Source: Bifidobacterium bifidum ATCC 29521 = JCM 1255 = DSM 20456
GTDB lineage: Bacteria; Actinomycetota; Actinomycetes; Actinomycetales; Bifidobacteriaceae
Direction of reading: 5' to 3'
Assembly (NCBI RefSeq): GCF_001025135.1
Contig: NZ_AP012323.1
Location: 434,001-498,000, forward strand
Length of the DNA: 64,000 nt
Of the stretch, positions 55,518 to 64,000 are shown in pieces. The notes beneath the pieces were generated by a model that worked only from the letters and a program-made list of their open reading frames with translations, was not told the origin of the DNA and ran no database searches. Positions within the stretch are counted from its first letter, which is position 1; every line of letters begins with the position of its first letter. The position numbers and the translations under genes are program-made.

Positions 55518-56762
55518 GTGTATCGGGTGAATATCGAAAGTCGTGGGGAATGCAAGCGCCCGGGCGGCAAGCTGGTCGGGGTGACAGTGGCGTGCGCGCC
55601 GGATAACGGCCACGTCGTCGGCTGTCGCGTGGACGGTGATTTTTTCGTTGAAGGTGACGATGCCGCGGTCGACAGGTATCTGCGCCGTCTGAATGCGGCG
55701 CTTCTCGATATAGTGCAGCGTGATATAACACAGTGCGATACGCCGCCCGATGATCCGGATACCGTCTCCTATCTTGAACGCATCGCACGCGATGAGCATG
55801 TATCCGTTACCGGCGCGAATGCGGAAACGATACTGACCGCGTTGCGCCGCGCGCTGTCGGCTTGCGGCCGGGACGCCGCGCGACCGGCATCCTCGCGCCT
55901 CGCTTCGCCCGCCTCCGTGACGGCGCATGACGCGCGCAGGCGTGCAACGCCGTCCGCCGCATCGGCTGTTCCGACCTCGTCTGTCACAATTACGCCGGCG
56001 GCCTCGGCGCCTCAAGCGTCCCGCGGTCTCACACCGCCGACATTCCCCGGCGAGTGGCACGACCGCTGGCATCGGCTCGCGCCGAAAATCGTCGTGGACA
56101 AGCCCCGCAGGCCGCAGGAACAGATGGATGTCGACGTGCAATGGTCCCGTGAGGTGGCCGCGGGGGAGCGCCCTGCCACTATCCGGTTCTGGCAGTGGGC
56201 GTCCCCGGCCGTGGTGGTCGGCCGGTTCCAGTCGATTCCGGACGAAGTGCACGAAGATGTCGCCGCGAAGGAGGGTTTCACGGTCGTACGGCGCTGCACG
56301 GGCGGCGGCGCGATGTTCATCGAGCCCGGCAACACGATCACGTACTCGCTGTACGCGCCGCGCTGGTTCGCCGCGGACCTGGACATCGAGGAATCGTACC
56401 GTCTGTGCGACATGTGGCTGATCGCCGCGCTGCGTGGCCTCGGCCTCGACGTCGGCTTCTCCGGTCTCAACGACATCGCCTCCAGCCATGGCAAGATCGG
56501 CGGCGCGGCCCAGCGCAGGTTCCCGCCCATCGGCTCCGGCCCCGGTTCGATACTCCACCACGTGACGCTCGCCTACGATATCGATGCCGTGAAGATGACC
56601 CGCGTGCTGAACATCTCCGGAGAGAAGATGTCCGACAAGGCCGTGAAATCGGCCGTGAAGCGAGTGGACCCGATGCGGGCCCAGACCGGTCTGAGCCGCG
56701 ACGGGCTGATTGCGCGTCTGGCGGACTGTCTGACGCAACCGGACGGTCCCGGTGCAAACTAG
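55518..56762 (+). CDS. lplA: Lipoate--protein ligase A with N-terminal accessory domain
   Basis: The ~414-residue product attaches lipoate to carrier proteins such as GcvH. The domain order is unusual: the small accessory domain (GKLVGVTVACAPDNGHVVGCRVDGDFFVEGD, residues ~15-115) comes first. A ~60-residue Ala/Ser/Thr-rich linker follows, and then the catalytic BPL/LplA domain: WQWASPAVVVGRFQS, VVRRCTGGGAMFIEPGNTITYSL, FSGLNDIASSHGKIGGAAQRR (conserved Lys) and HHVTLAYDID. The accessory domain is C-terminal in classical LplA. Start GTG 55518 or 55527; no ribosome-binding site. Confidence 0.88.
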   Translation: MYRVNIESRGECKRPGGKLVGVTVACAPDNGHVVGCRVDGDFFVEGDDAAVDRYLRRLNAALLDIVQRDITQCDTPPDDPDTVSYLERIARDEHVSVTGANAETILTALRRALSACGRDAARPASSRLASPASVTAHDARRRATPSAASAVPTSSVTITPAASAPQASRGLTPPTFPGEWHDRWHRLAPKIVVDKPRRPQEQMDVDVQWSREVAAGERPATIRFWQWASPAVVVGRFQSIPDEVHEDVAAKEGFTVVRRCTGGGAMFIEPGNTITYSLYAPRWFAADLDIEESYRLCDMWLIAALRGLGLDVGFSGLNDIASSHGKIGGAAQRRFPPIGSGPGSILHHVTLAYDIDAVKMTRVLNISGEKMSDKAVKSAVKRVDPMRAQTGLSRDGLIARLADCLTQPDGPGAN

Positions 56763-56925
56763 GCTACAATATGACAGAACCGACCGAAGACAGAGACGCG
56801 ACGGGTTGGATTCCGTCGCGAGGACGCCGATGCGGATGCGGTGGCGGATGGTGCGCCGTCGTCGCGATATCGCAGGGGCTCCGTGTCGAGGTGCCGGCAT
56901 GTCGGAAACGTGACCAGGAGGCGTC

Positions 56926-57645
56926 ATGAGGGCAATCGGGCCGAATTCGTTCCCCGAAGAGGACAACGAGCTGTTGCATACGCCGTTGTTCAAACAGGTG
57001 TCGCCGGAGCAGGCCAATGAGCTGATTCCCTACCTGCACGAGGCCGTATTCGACAAGGGCGACTATATCTTCCGCGAGGGCGACAGGGACCACCGCATGT
57101 ATCTGCTGGAGCGCGGCCGCGTCAAGCTGATCCGCGAATCCAAGGACAGGCGCGTGCAGCTGCTGTCGATCCACGCGCACGGCGAACTGCTCGGCGAGAT
57201 TCCCGTATTCGACCCGTCCGGCGGCCCCCGTACCGCCACGGCCGTGGCGATGACCCACGGCACGCACGTGGCATGGCTGGAGCATGACGCGTTGTTCGCG
57301 TGGCTCAACGAGCACCCGCGCGTCGCCATCGACATGCTGCAGGTGCTGGCGAATCGCATGCGCGGCAACAACGAGCGCATATCCGACCTTGTGTTCATGG
57401 ATGTGCCCGCCCGCCTGGCGAAGACACTGCTCAACCTCGGCGCGCGGTTCGGCGAGCCGGTGGAAGCCGGGCTGAAGGTGCCGCATGACCTGACGCAGGA
57501 GGAGCTCGCCCAGTTGGTCGGTTCTTCGCGCGAGACGGTGAACAAGGCGCTGATGGATTTCGCGAACCGTCGGTGGATCGCGCGCGAGGGCCGGTCGATC
57601 ATCATCTACCAGCCGGGCATGCTGATTCGGCGCTCGCAACGGTGA
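56926..57645 (+). CDS. Crp/Fnr-family transcriptional regulator (GlxR-like)
   Basis: The product is 239 residues; CCAGGAGGCGTC precedes the ATG. A cyclic-nucleotide-type beta-roll (FDKGDYIFREGDRDHRMYLLERGRVKLI, about residues 42-70; GELLGEIPVFDPSGGPRTATAVA) is followed by a dimer helix and a winged HTH (DLTQEELAQLVGSSRETVNKALMDFANRRWI). The phosphate-binding GE...RTA pattern is present, so cAMP binding is plausible. No iron-sulfur Cys cluster as in Fnr. Confidence 0.92.
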   Translation: MRAIGPNSFPEEDNELLHTPLFKQVSPEQANELIPYLHEAVFDKGDYIFREGDRDHRMYLLERGRVKLIRESKDRRVQLLSIHAHGELLGEIPVFDPSGGPRTATAVAMTHGTHVAWLEHDALFAWLNEHPRVAIDMLQVLANRMRGNNERISDLVFMDVPARLAKTLLNLGARFGEPVEAGLKVPHDLTQEELAQLVGSSRETVNKALMDFANRRWIAREGRSIIIYQPGMLIRRSQR

Positions 57646-57810
57646 CGGCTGCGCCGAGCGCGGTGAACGCCCGGCGTTCCAGCGGCCGTTGGGGGATGAT
57701 TCGGCTTGTTTCCGGTCGTTTTACAGTCTTCTGACCGGTTTGTGAGTACCCTGTGAGGGATTGGGAATCAGTCGTTCGGATGACGTGCCCGGTAGAGACG
57801 CCCCTCTAGA

Positions 57811-60129
57811 ATGGCAACCATGCCCAAGAAGAAATCCCTGACCGCAAAATGTGTGTTGTCGCTGTTCCTCGCGTATGTGCTGCTCTGTCTCGCCGGAGGC
57901 GTCGTCACCAGCGCGTTCTTCCTTCCCGCCGTGTTCGCATCGAACAACGTGGTGCGTGCCATCGTGCCGTCGCTGCAGGTGGAGGGCATCGATTTCAACG
58001 TGACCGACCTGCCGCAGCAGTCGCGTCTGTATGCGTCGGACGGTACGACGCAGATCGGTACGTTCTATGCGCAGAACCGTATCGTCGTGCCATTGAAGAA
58101 GATTTCCAAGCCGATGCGCCAGGCGGTGGTCTCGCGTGAGGACCGTCGTTTCTTCCGGCATGCCGGCGTGGATATCCAGGGCGTGATGCGTGCGTTCGTG
58201 GCGACCTACGTGAAGAAGGGCGCCACTCAGGGCGGTTCCTCGCTGACCCAGCAGTACGTCAAGAACGTGCTGCTGCTGCAGGCGCAGGAGGACAACGATC
58301 CGATCGCCGAATACCATGCATCCGAGGAGACCGTGGCGCGTAAGCTGCGCGAAATGCTCATCGCCGTGCAGATGGAGAAGACGTATTCGAAACTGGAGAT
58401 TCTGCAGGGCTATCTCAACATCGCGCAGTTCGGCCGTGGCATTTACGGCGTGGAAATGGCCGCGCGACGATACTTCAGCACCACGGCTGACAAGCTTGAC
58501 ATCGTGCAGGCGGCCACCATCGCCGCAATCACGAAGAACCCGGCGGCCTTCGACCCTTCGGTGGAGAGCAACCAGAAGGCCTCCCAGAGGGAGCGCAACA
58601 TCGTGCTTGACCTGATGTATCAGGAAGAGTACATCAGCCAAAAGCAGCGTGACGAGGCCAAGGCGAAGCCGCTGAAGGACACGCTGAAACTGCAGGATGC
58701 GCAGGCGGGGTGCAGCGCGTCCGGCGACGCGGCGTTCTTCTGCGACTACGTCACCAAGAAGATCCTCAACTCGAAGGAGTTCGGCAAGACCATCGAAGAG
58801 CGCAAGAAGCTGCTGTATGAGGGCGGCCTCGACATCTACACGACGATGGACGTCAATGCGAACTCTGCGGCGATGAAGGCCGCGCGTGCGGCCATCCCGG
58901 CGGACGACGCGAGCAAGATGGAAGTGATGATGGCGGCCATCAAGCCCGGCACCGGCGAGGTGCTTGGCTTCGGCATCAACAAGATATACGACACGTCGCC
59001 GGAAGCGAACAACGATCCGGCCAGAACCGCCATGAACTTCGCCGTGGACCAGATAGACGGCGGCGGTAGCGGCTTCCCGGTCGGCTCCACATGGAAGCCG
59101 ATCAACCTGGTGGCCTGGATGCGCAAGGGGCACTCGATCAACGAGGTGCTGCCGGCTCCGGGCGTCGTGAACCTATACCGTGACATTCCCGGCTTCCGCG
59201 GCGTCAATACCTGGGACGTGAAGAACTCCGGCGGCACGCCCGGATACGCGGAATCCCCGCTCGACGGTCTGGTCAACTCGCACAACACCACGCAGGCCGC
59301 CATGGCGAAGGTCATCGGCCTCGAACCCATCGCGCAGGCCGCCGAGGACATAGGCTTCCATCAGGCGTCCAAGCAGAAGATGAACATGCATCTGAAGGAC
59401 GACACCGCGAACGGCGGCGCCTATCAGGCCCCGCTGATCATCGGTGGTACGGTGTCCGCCGCGCCGCTGACCATGGCGAACGTGTACGCGACCATCGCCG
59501 CGAAGGGAGTCGAATGCACGCCCATCGCCATCAAGAAGGTCACCGACGCCACCGGTGCCGAGCTTGACGTGCCCAAGGCGAACTGCCATCAGGCCGTCGA
59601 CCCGGATATCGCCGAAACCGTCGCCTACGCGATGAACCAGGGTGTCGTGCGCCCCAACGGCCAGGCGAGGACCGCCCAGCTCGCCAACAACCGCAAGACG
59701 TTCGCCAAGACCGGTACCAACGAGAACACGTACATGCTGACAGGCGGATTCGTGCCGCAGATCGCCGCGTTCGTCGCCGTGGGCAACGCCGACGGCAACA
59801 GCGACTTCGACAACAAGACCATTAACGGCGTATACCACCGCACATGGTTCGGTTCCTATATCGCGACCCCGACGTGGAAGAACTTCATGGACACGTATCT
59901 CACCGCGATCAATGCGCCCAACGTCGATTACGGCACGCCGTCAAGCAAGTACGCGGCGACCTCGAATTCGACCTCGAAATCGTCAAGGTCGAGTACCAGC
60001 ACGACAGACGGGACGACCAGCGGAACCGGCGGAACGGGCGATACCAGCGGCCAGTACACGCAGACGCAGAACGACACGACCACCGGCGGCAATCAGACCG
60101 AGGGCGGCCAGACCACCGGCGGGCAGTGA
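57811..60129 (+). CDS. Class A penicillin-binding protein (bifunctional transglycosylase/transpeptidase)
   Basis: The 772-residue product has an N-terminal anchor helix (CVLSLFLAYVLLCLAGGVVTSAFF), a glycosyltransferase 51 domain (VVSREDRRFFRHAGVDIQG, QGGSSLTQQYVKN, EILQGYLNIAQFGRGIYGVEMAA) and a transpeptidase domain with nucleophile Ser426 in GSTWKP, NSHNTTQ and FAKTGTNENT. The Ser/Thr/Gly/Gln-rich tail of ~55 residues is low complexity. It polymerises and cross-links peptidoglycan. ATG 57820 is an alternative start; no clear ribosome-binding site. Confidence 0.95.
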   Translation: MATMPKKKSLTAKCVLSLFLAYVLLCLAGGVVTSAFFLPAVFASNNVVRAIVPSLQVEGIDFNVTDLPQQSRLYASDGTTQIGTFYAQNRIVVPLKKISKPMRQAVVSREDRRFFRHAGVDIQGVMRAFVATYVKKGATQGGSSLTQQYVKNVLLLQAQEDNDPIAEYHASEETVARKLREMLIAVQMEKTYSKLEILQGYLNIAQFGRGIYGVEMAARRYFSTTADKLDIVQAATIAAITKNPAAFDPSVESNQKASQRERNIVLDLMYQEEYISQKQRDEAKAKPLKDTLKLQDAQAGCSASGDAAFFCDYVTKKILNSKEFGKTIEERKKLLYEGGLDIYTTMDVNANSAAMKAARAAIPADDASKMEVMMAAIKPGTGEVLGFGINKIYDTSPEANNDPARTAMNFAVDQIDGGGSGFPVGSTWKPINLVAWMRKGHSINEVLPAPGVVNLYRDIPGFRGVNTWDVKNSGGTPGYAESPLDGLVNSHNTTQAAMAKVIGLEPIAQAAEDIGFHQASKQKMNMHLKDDTANGGAYQAPLIIGGTVSAAPLTMANVYATIAAKGVECTPIAIKKVTDATGAELDVPKANCHQAVDPDIAETVAYAMNQGVVRPNGQARTAQLANNRKTFAKTGTNENTYMLTGGFVPQIAAFVAVGNADGNSDFDNKTINGVYHRTWFGSYIATPTWKNFMDTYLTAINAPNVDYGTPSSKYAATSNSTSKSSRSSTSTTDGTTSGTGGTGDTSGQYTQTQNDTTTGGNQTEGGQTTGGQ

Positions 60130-60205
60130 CGGGCGGTGGTTCGGCAGCTGAGCCGGTGAGCTGAGCCGGCGGGCCGATGCGCCGAAAGCGGCGGTTCTCC
60201 GCGTG

Positions 60206-60249
60206 AGGCAGGGGCCGTATGAGCATGAACGCTCATACGGCCCCTGCCT
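60206..60249 (+). terminator. Terminator after the PBP gene
   Basis: Perfect 19-bp stem (60206-60224 with 60231-60249) and a 6-nt loop, followed by GATTT. Nothing else is seen in 60130-60416. Confidence 0.85.
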
Positions 60250-60416
60250 GATTTCCGACGCATTGCGCAGGCGGAGAACATCGGTGCACGAGTCGTGCTT
60301 GAGTCTGTGCGCGGTGAGATGATTAGACCGGTGGTTGCCTCGCCGTGGTTTGGAAGCATCCCGACTTCCCGGCTCGCGGATTGGGAGCCATGCGAATTGT
60401 CGAGGAAAGGACGACC

Positions 60417-61550
60417 ATGAACGCTGAGGGGAAGAAGAAGGCCAAGGGCGGCAAAGGGGGAGTGCAGCTGTTCCAGCCGATGACGTTGCGCGGCGTTACC
60501 ATGCGCAACCGCATCTGGCTGCCGCCGATGGACACGTATTCAGCGGTGGCGCAGGACGGCAAGCCCACGCCGTTCCATTACCAGCATTATGTGTCCCGCG
60601 CGATGGGCGGATTCGGCATGATCATCGCCGAGGCCACCGCGGTGACGGCCGACGGGCGTATCTCGCCGCGCGATGTGGGACTGTGGAACGACGATCAGGT
60701 CGCCGCCTGGCATTGGATCGTCGACGGCATCAAGCAGGCCGGCGCGGTGGCGGCCGTGCAGCTCAACCATGCCGGACGCAAGGGGTCGACCGGCTGCTTC
60801 GGCGTCGGTTTCGAGGGGAAGAGTGTGCCCGAGGATGCCGGCGGATGGCGTACGGTCGCGCCGAGCCCGATCGCGTACCGTGGGCTCACCGATCCGCGCG
60901 CGTTGAGCGTCGAGGAGATTCACGGTCTGGTTTCGGCGTTCCGGGATGCCGCGCAGCGTGCGGTGTGGGCCGGTTTCGAGGCGATTGAGATTCATGCGGC
61001 GCATGGGTATCTGATCTCGCAGTTCCTTGACCCGCTGTGCAACGAGCGCGCGGACGAGTACGGCGGCGATATCCACGGCCGCATGCGGTTCCTGCTGGAG
61101 GTCGCCGATGCGATTCGCGAGGTGATTCCCGACACGGTGCCGCTGCTGGTGCGCATTTCGGCCACGGACTGGGCCGCGGGCGGCTGGGATCTCGATCAGA
61201 CGGTCGATACCGCGTGCGTGCTGAAGCAGCACGGCGTGGACCTGATGGATGTGTCCACCGGCGGCATCATCGCCGACGTGAGCATTCCGGTCAAGGCCAA
61301 CTACCAGGTGCCGTTCTCCGATCAGGTGCGCGAACGCGCCGCAATACCGACCACCGCCGTCGGCCTGATCACCAAGCCGAAGCAGGCGGAGAAGATTCTG
61401 CGTGCGGGGCAGGCCGATGCGGTCGAGATCGGCCGTGCCGCGCTGCGTGACCCGTACTGGCCGCTGCGCGCCGCCGCCAAGCTCGGCGTGCCCGTCTCCA
61501 AGACACCCTACCAGCCGCAGTACATCCGCGGCGCCTTCCCTGAGGACTGA
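60417..61550 (+). CDS. NADH:flavin oxidoreductase, Old Yellow Enzyme family
   Basis: The ~377-residue product starts at ATG 60417 (GAGGAAAGG). It is an FMN TIM barrel close to NADPH dehydrogenase YqjM: NRIWLPPMDTYSA, AVQLNHAGRKGS (FMN-binding), AFRDAAQRAVWAGFEAIEIHAAHGYLISQFLDPLCNERADEYGG and VGLITKPKQAEKILRAGQADAVEIGRAALRDPYWP. It reduces activated C=C bonds. The physiological substrate is unknown. Confidence 0.94.
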   Translation: MNAEGKKKAKGGKGGVQLFQPMTLRGVTMRNRIWLPPMDTYSAVAQDGKPTPFHYQHYVSRAMGGFGMIIAEATAVTADGRISPRDVGLWNDDQVAAWHWIVDGIKQAGAVAAVQLNHAGRKGSTGCFGVGFEGKSVPEDAGGWRTVAPSPIAYRGLTDPRALSVEEIHGLVSAFRDAAQRAVWAGFEAIEIHAAHGYLISQFLDPLCNERADEYGGDIHGRMRFLLEVADAIREVIPDTVPLLVRISATDWAAGGWDLDQTVDTACVLKQHGVDLMDVSTGGIIADVSIPVKANYQVPFSDQVRERAAIPTTAVGLITKPKQAEKILRAGQADAVEIGRAALRDPYWPLRAAAKLGVPVSKTPYQPQYIRGAFPED

Positions 61551-61562
61551 GCGGCAGATAAA

Positions 61563-61609
61563 CGTAGACCACCTCCAGTCATGCTACGCATGACTGGAGG
61601 TGGTCTACG
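61563..61609. terminator. Bidirectional terminator, 22-bp perfect hairpin
   Basis: Arms 61563-61584 and 61588-61609 with a TAC loop, between the convergent oxidoreductase and pyrD genes (13 bp and 10 bp from their stop codons). Confidence 0.85.
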
Positions 61610-61619
61610 GCTGCGTCGA

Positions 61620-62768
61620 TCAGGCGTCGATGCCGACGGCGTCGCTGATGTGTTCGAAGCCGTCGCGCTTGAGGAGCGCCGCGAGGCCGCGCTTGAGTAC
61701 GGTGATCTGCTGCGGTCCGCGGTACATCAGTGCGCTGATGAACATGACCAGGCTGGCGCCGTTGCGAATCTTGCGATATGCCTGCTGCGGGGTGAACACG
61801 CCGCCGATGCCGGCGATGGCGAAACGCTCGCCGTATTCACGGTAGACCTGCGCGATGCGCTCCTCGCTGGCCACCGTGCACGGGCCGCCGGACAGGCCGC
61901 CCTCCCACTGCTGCGGAATCTCCAGGCCGGTGCGGTCCTTCTGGAGGTTGGCGATGCTCAGCCCCTGCACGTTGTGCTCGGCAAGCACGTCGAGCAGGTC
62001 CTTGAACTCGGGCCACGTCTTGTTGAGCGGCATCTTGACCAGCGTCGGCTGCGGGCGTTCGATCTTGTCGAGCTCGGTGAACAGGCGGTCGAGCGCGTCC
62101 GGGTCGGCGGTGAACGGCTCGCCGGCATGGGTGTTCGGGCATGACACGTTGACCTCGACCATGGCGCTGCGTCCGGCCGCGCGGCGCATGGAGATGCAGT
62201 AGTCCTCGATGCCTTCGTCCAGGTCGCCGCACTTGTCGTCGTTGGTGCGTGCGATGGAGACGGACACCTGCATCGTCTTCGCGTTTGTCCACGCCTGCTC
62301 CGCGCGGTCGATCACCTTGTCGGACCCGTCGTTGGCAAGGCCCACGTGCACCATCATCGAATCGTATTCCGGAAGACGGTGGAACCACGGCTTCGGATTG
62401 CCGGCGCTGGCGCGGGAGGTCGTGGAGCCGACCGTCTCGAAGCCGAAGCCGACGTTGTCCATGAGCACCGGCATGTCGCAGTTCTTGTCGAGGCCGGCGG
62501 ACAGGCCGAACGGGTTGGCGAAGTCGACGCCCATCACTGTGGTCTCCAGCACGGGGTCGGTGTAGTCGAGCATCTCGCGAAGCAGCCACATGAGCGGCGG
62601 GATGCGTTTGGTGACGTTGCAGAACTCGATCATCTGGTCGTGCGCCACATCGGGGGTGTGGTTGAAGACGAAATTGGGTTTGATGATGTTCTTGTAACCG
62701 AAAGTGAACAGGTCGGTGGTTGCTTTGTTCACCGCGTCGTGCCAGAAGTTTTCCGAAACATAAGCCAT
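61620..62768 (-). CDS. pyrD: Dihydroorotate dehydrogenase (class 2-like)
   Basis: The ~382-residue product oxidises dihydroorotate to orotate in pyrimidine synthesis. Motifs: NPFGLSAGLDKNCDMPVLMDNVGFGFETVGS, VEVNVSCPNTHAGEPF, LVKMPLNKTW, GLSIANLQKDRTGL and IAGIGGVFTPQQAYRKIRNGASLVMF. The N-terminal helical extension is of the membrane-associated, quinone-linked type, an oddity for an anaerobe. ATG 62768 is chosen; ATG 62777 is equally possible. No pyr genes are adjacent. Confidence 0.9.
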   Translation of the reverse strand: MAYVSENFWHDAVNKATTDLFTFGYKNIIKPNFVFNHTPDVAHDQMIEFCNVTKRIPPLMWLLREMLDYTDPVLETTVMGVDFANPFGLSAGLDKNCDMPVLMDNVGFGFETVGSTTSRASAGNPKPWFHRLPEYDSMMVHVGLANDGSDKVIDRAEQAWTNAKTMQVSVSIARTNDDKCGDLDEGIEDYCISMRRAAGRSAMVEVNVSCPNTHAGEPFTADPDALDRLFTELDKIERPQPTLVKMPLNKTWPEFKDLLDVLAEHNVQGLSIANLQKDRTGLEIPQQWEGGLSGGPCTVASEERIAQVYREYGERFAIAGIGGVFTPQQAYRKIRNGASLVMFISALMYRGPQQITVLKRGLAALLKRDGFEHISDAVGIDA

Positions 62769-62935
62769 GCCCTCCATTGTGTCACGCACGCGAAAAAACG
62801 GCAACGATGCGGTTGCGTGGGTGCGGTCGGATCCGGCGGGTGGGGGAGAGTGCGGTAAAAGTGATGTTTTGTTCGTTTTTATGGAAGTAATGTGCGCAAC
62901 ACGCATGTCAAACATTACGAAATGCACATATTGGT

Positions 62936-62968
62936 TTGGTTTATGCGCGAACATGTGCGATAATGTTC
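62936..62968 (+). promoter_or_regulatory. Promoter and operator of the DeoR gene (leaderless)
   Basis: TTGGTT (62936-62941), 17-bp spacer, GATAAT (62959-62964), with the ATG at 62971, i.e. at the expected transcription start; no ribosome-binding site. GAACAT (62949-62954) and ATGTTC (62963-62968) form an inverted repeat across the -10 box, a candidate autoregulatory operator. Confidence 0.6.
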
Positions 62969-62970
62969 AC

Positions 62971-63774
62971 ATGATATCCTCACAACGTCAACATCTGATA
63001 CTGAGCCGTCTGCGTACGCGCGGCGCAGTGCGCATCACGGCGTTGTCTAAGGAGCTCGGCGTTTCCGCGATGACCATTCGACGTGACATCGCCGATCTCT
63101 CTGACAAAGGTCTGCTGAAACGCGTGCATGGCGGTGCCGTCAGCACCAGCGCATTGCTCAGCGAGCCGCTGTTCTCTGTAAAGTCGCAGATGGACATTGG
63201 TCTCAAGGACGCCATCGCACGTGAAGCGGTGCAATATGTGGCCCCCGGCGATGTGATCGCCATAGGAGGCGGCACCACGGCCTACGTGTTCGCGCAGCAT
63301 CTGCTGGAAAGCCAGCAGGCGTCGGGCATCACCATCCTCACCAACTCGATTCCGGTCGCCGAGCTCGTGCAGGCGTTGGAATCCAAGGATGTGGAGGTGA
63401 TCGTAACGGGCGGCGTCACCACGCGGTCGAACTCGCTGGTCGGGCCGATCGCCGACAAGGTCATCGCGTCGCTGCGCGTCAACACCGTGTTTCTCGGCAC
63501 CCATTCCGTGTCGATTCCCCGTGGCTTCCTCATGCCGAACTCGCTGGAGGCGGCCACCGACATGGCGATGATGGGCATCGCCGACCGTACGGTCATCCTG
63601 ACCGACCACACCAAGTGGAGCTGTACATCACTATCGTTGTTCGCCCGGTTCGACCAGGTGGACACGGTCATCACCGACGATGGCCTCGACCACGAGTCCA
63701 TCGCCAAGACAAGGGATTTGGTAAAGGAACTCGTTCTGGCGCACCAGAGCGAACACACCGAAGAAAGTGAGTGA
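62971..63774 (+). CDS. DeoR/GlpR-family transcriptional regulator
   Basis: The 267-residue product has the HTH LILSRLRTRGAVRITALSKELGVSAMTIRRDIADLSDKGLLKRVHGGA at the N-terminus and a sugar-phosphate-sensing domain with AIGGGTTAYVFAQHL, ILTNSIPVAELVQAL, GGVTTRSNSLVGP and the conserved FLGTHSVSIPRGF. It lies 4 bp upstream of galT, so it probably controls galactose metabolism in response to a sugar phosphate. Confidence 0.94.
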   Translation: MISSQRQHLILSRLRTRGAVRITALSKELGVSAMTIRRDIADLSDKGLLKRVHGGAVSTSALLSEPLFSVKSQMDIGLKDAIAREAVQYVAPGDVIAIGGGTTAYVFAQHLLESQQASGITILTNSIPVAELVQALESKDVEVIVTGGVTTRSNSLVGPIADKVIASLRVNTVFLGTHSVSIPRGFLMPNSLEAATDMAMMGIADRTVILTDHTKWSCTSLSLFARFDQVDTVITDDGLDHESIAKTRDLVKELVLAHQSEHTEESE

Positions 63775-63778
63775 CACC

Positions 63779-64000
63779 ATGGCAGAAATCACCAACTACA
63801 CCCCGGGAGAGTATGCGAAGGAGCATATCCGCATCACACCGACCACGCTGGCCGACGGACGCGACTTCTTCTATCTCGACGACGATCCGGAATACGTCTC
63901 CGGCGCCAAGACCCGCGAGCTCAAGGACCCGCGCCCGCTGGACTACCGCTTCGCCCCGCACCTGGACGCCGACGGCAACGAAGTGCCGTACGCCGCCCCG
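63779..64000 (+). CDS. galT: Galactose-1-phosphate uridylyltransferase, 5' part
   Basis: ATG 63779 follows the DeoR stop codon by 4 bp. The 74 visible residues (EYAKEHIRITPTTLADGRDFFYLDDDPEYVSGAK, DPRPLDYRF) match the N-terminus of bifidobacterial GalT, the Leloir/LNB-GNB pathway enzyme exchanging UMP between UDP-glucose and Gal-1-P. The active-site HPH lies beyond the window, so the assignment rests on N-terminal similarity and on the neighbouring DeoR regulator. Confidence 0.8.
   Translation, partial: MAEITNYTPGEYAKEHIRITPTTLADGRDFFYLDDDPEYVSGAKTRELKDPRPLDYRFAPHLDADGNEVPYAAP

Overview
The window looks like chromosome from a Bifidobacterium or a very close relative. It is GC-rich (roughly 60-65 % by eye) with actinobacterial gene content: rplS-lepB-rnhB, PdxS/PdxT, a GlxR-like Crp/Fnr regulator, LCP, Rpf and L,D-transpeptidase wall enzymes, GcvH with LplA but no other glycine-cleavage gene, many LacI-type regulators, and the short hairpin-rich spacers typical of bifidobacteria. 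Genus is inferred from recognised proteins; species was not determined. No tRNA, rRNA or CRISPR array was seen.

Layout. 0-5.5 kb: pgi, then three membrane-anchored proteins of unknown function (the first and third are paralogues). 5.6-9.9 kb: a decayed zone with a broken pilin gene, a frameshifted mgtC and an mgtA Mg2+ ATPase pseudogene. 9.9-13.4 kb: a NitT/TauT-type ABC transporter (ATPase plus double permease, no binding protein). 14.1-20 kb: a divergent SorC regulator and a catabolic operon comprising an orphan GatC-type IIC permease, an L-xylulose-type kinase, an L-xylulose-5-P 3-epimerase and an L-ribulose-5-P 4-epimerase. This operon should feed D-xylulose-5-P into the phosphoketolase pathway. 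20.4-24 kb: rplS, lepB, rnhB and a LacI regulator. 24-28.4 kb: acyl-CoA synthetase and the PLP synthase pair pdxS/pdxT. 28.5-32 kb: a hairpin-repeat cluster, a broken GH43-like gene and a LacI regulator. 32.5-37.3 kb: aldo/keto reductase, secreted HNH nuclease, NRAMP metal transporter and an MFS efflux pump. 37.7-39.1 kb: an IS30 insertion with inverted ends. 39.1-51.3 kb: mostly envelope and stress genes (LCP, an anchored coiled-coil protein, Rpf, thioredoxin, two NUDIX proteins, a hydrolase, an L,D-transpeptidase, gcvH and an App1-like gene cut by an in-frame TGA). 51.4-64 kb: oligopeptidase B, a second hairpin-repeat cluster, leuB, lplA, a Crp/Fnr regulator, a class A PBP, an OYE-type oxidoreductase, pyrD, a DeoR regulator and the start of galT.

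Novelty. The most interesting unexplained structures are non-coding. Family 1 is a ~125-bp element with conserved 25-26-nt arms and variable but equal-length centres, present at 20.0 and 32.2 kb. Family 2 is a set of ~45-55-bp hairpin units built on TGTGCCACACCA/TGGTGTGGTACA arms, clustered at 28.6 and 54.0 kb. Perfect 29-30-bp REP-like palindromes are a third class. The operon with an orphan PTS IIC and its three matching SorC-type operators is the best candidate for an under-described pathway.

Caution. At least five frameshifts fall in short homopolymers (5872, 6897, 9414, 30075, 40397). Some of these genes carry further damage (mgtA has lost a membrane segment; the pilin lacks its C-terminus) and are surely dead. 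Others (mgtC, the GH43 gene, the LCP N-terminus) could be sequencing indels.
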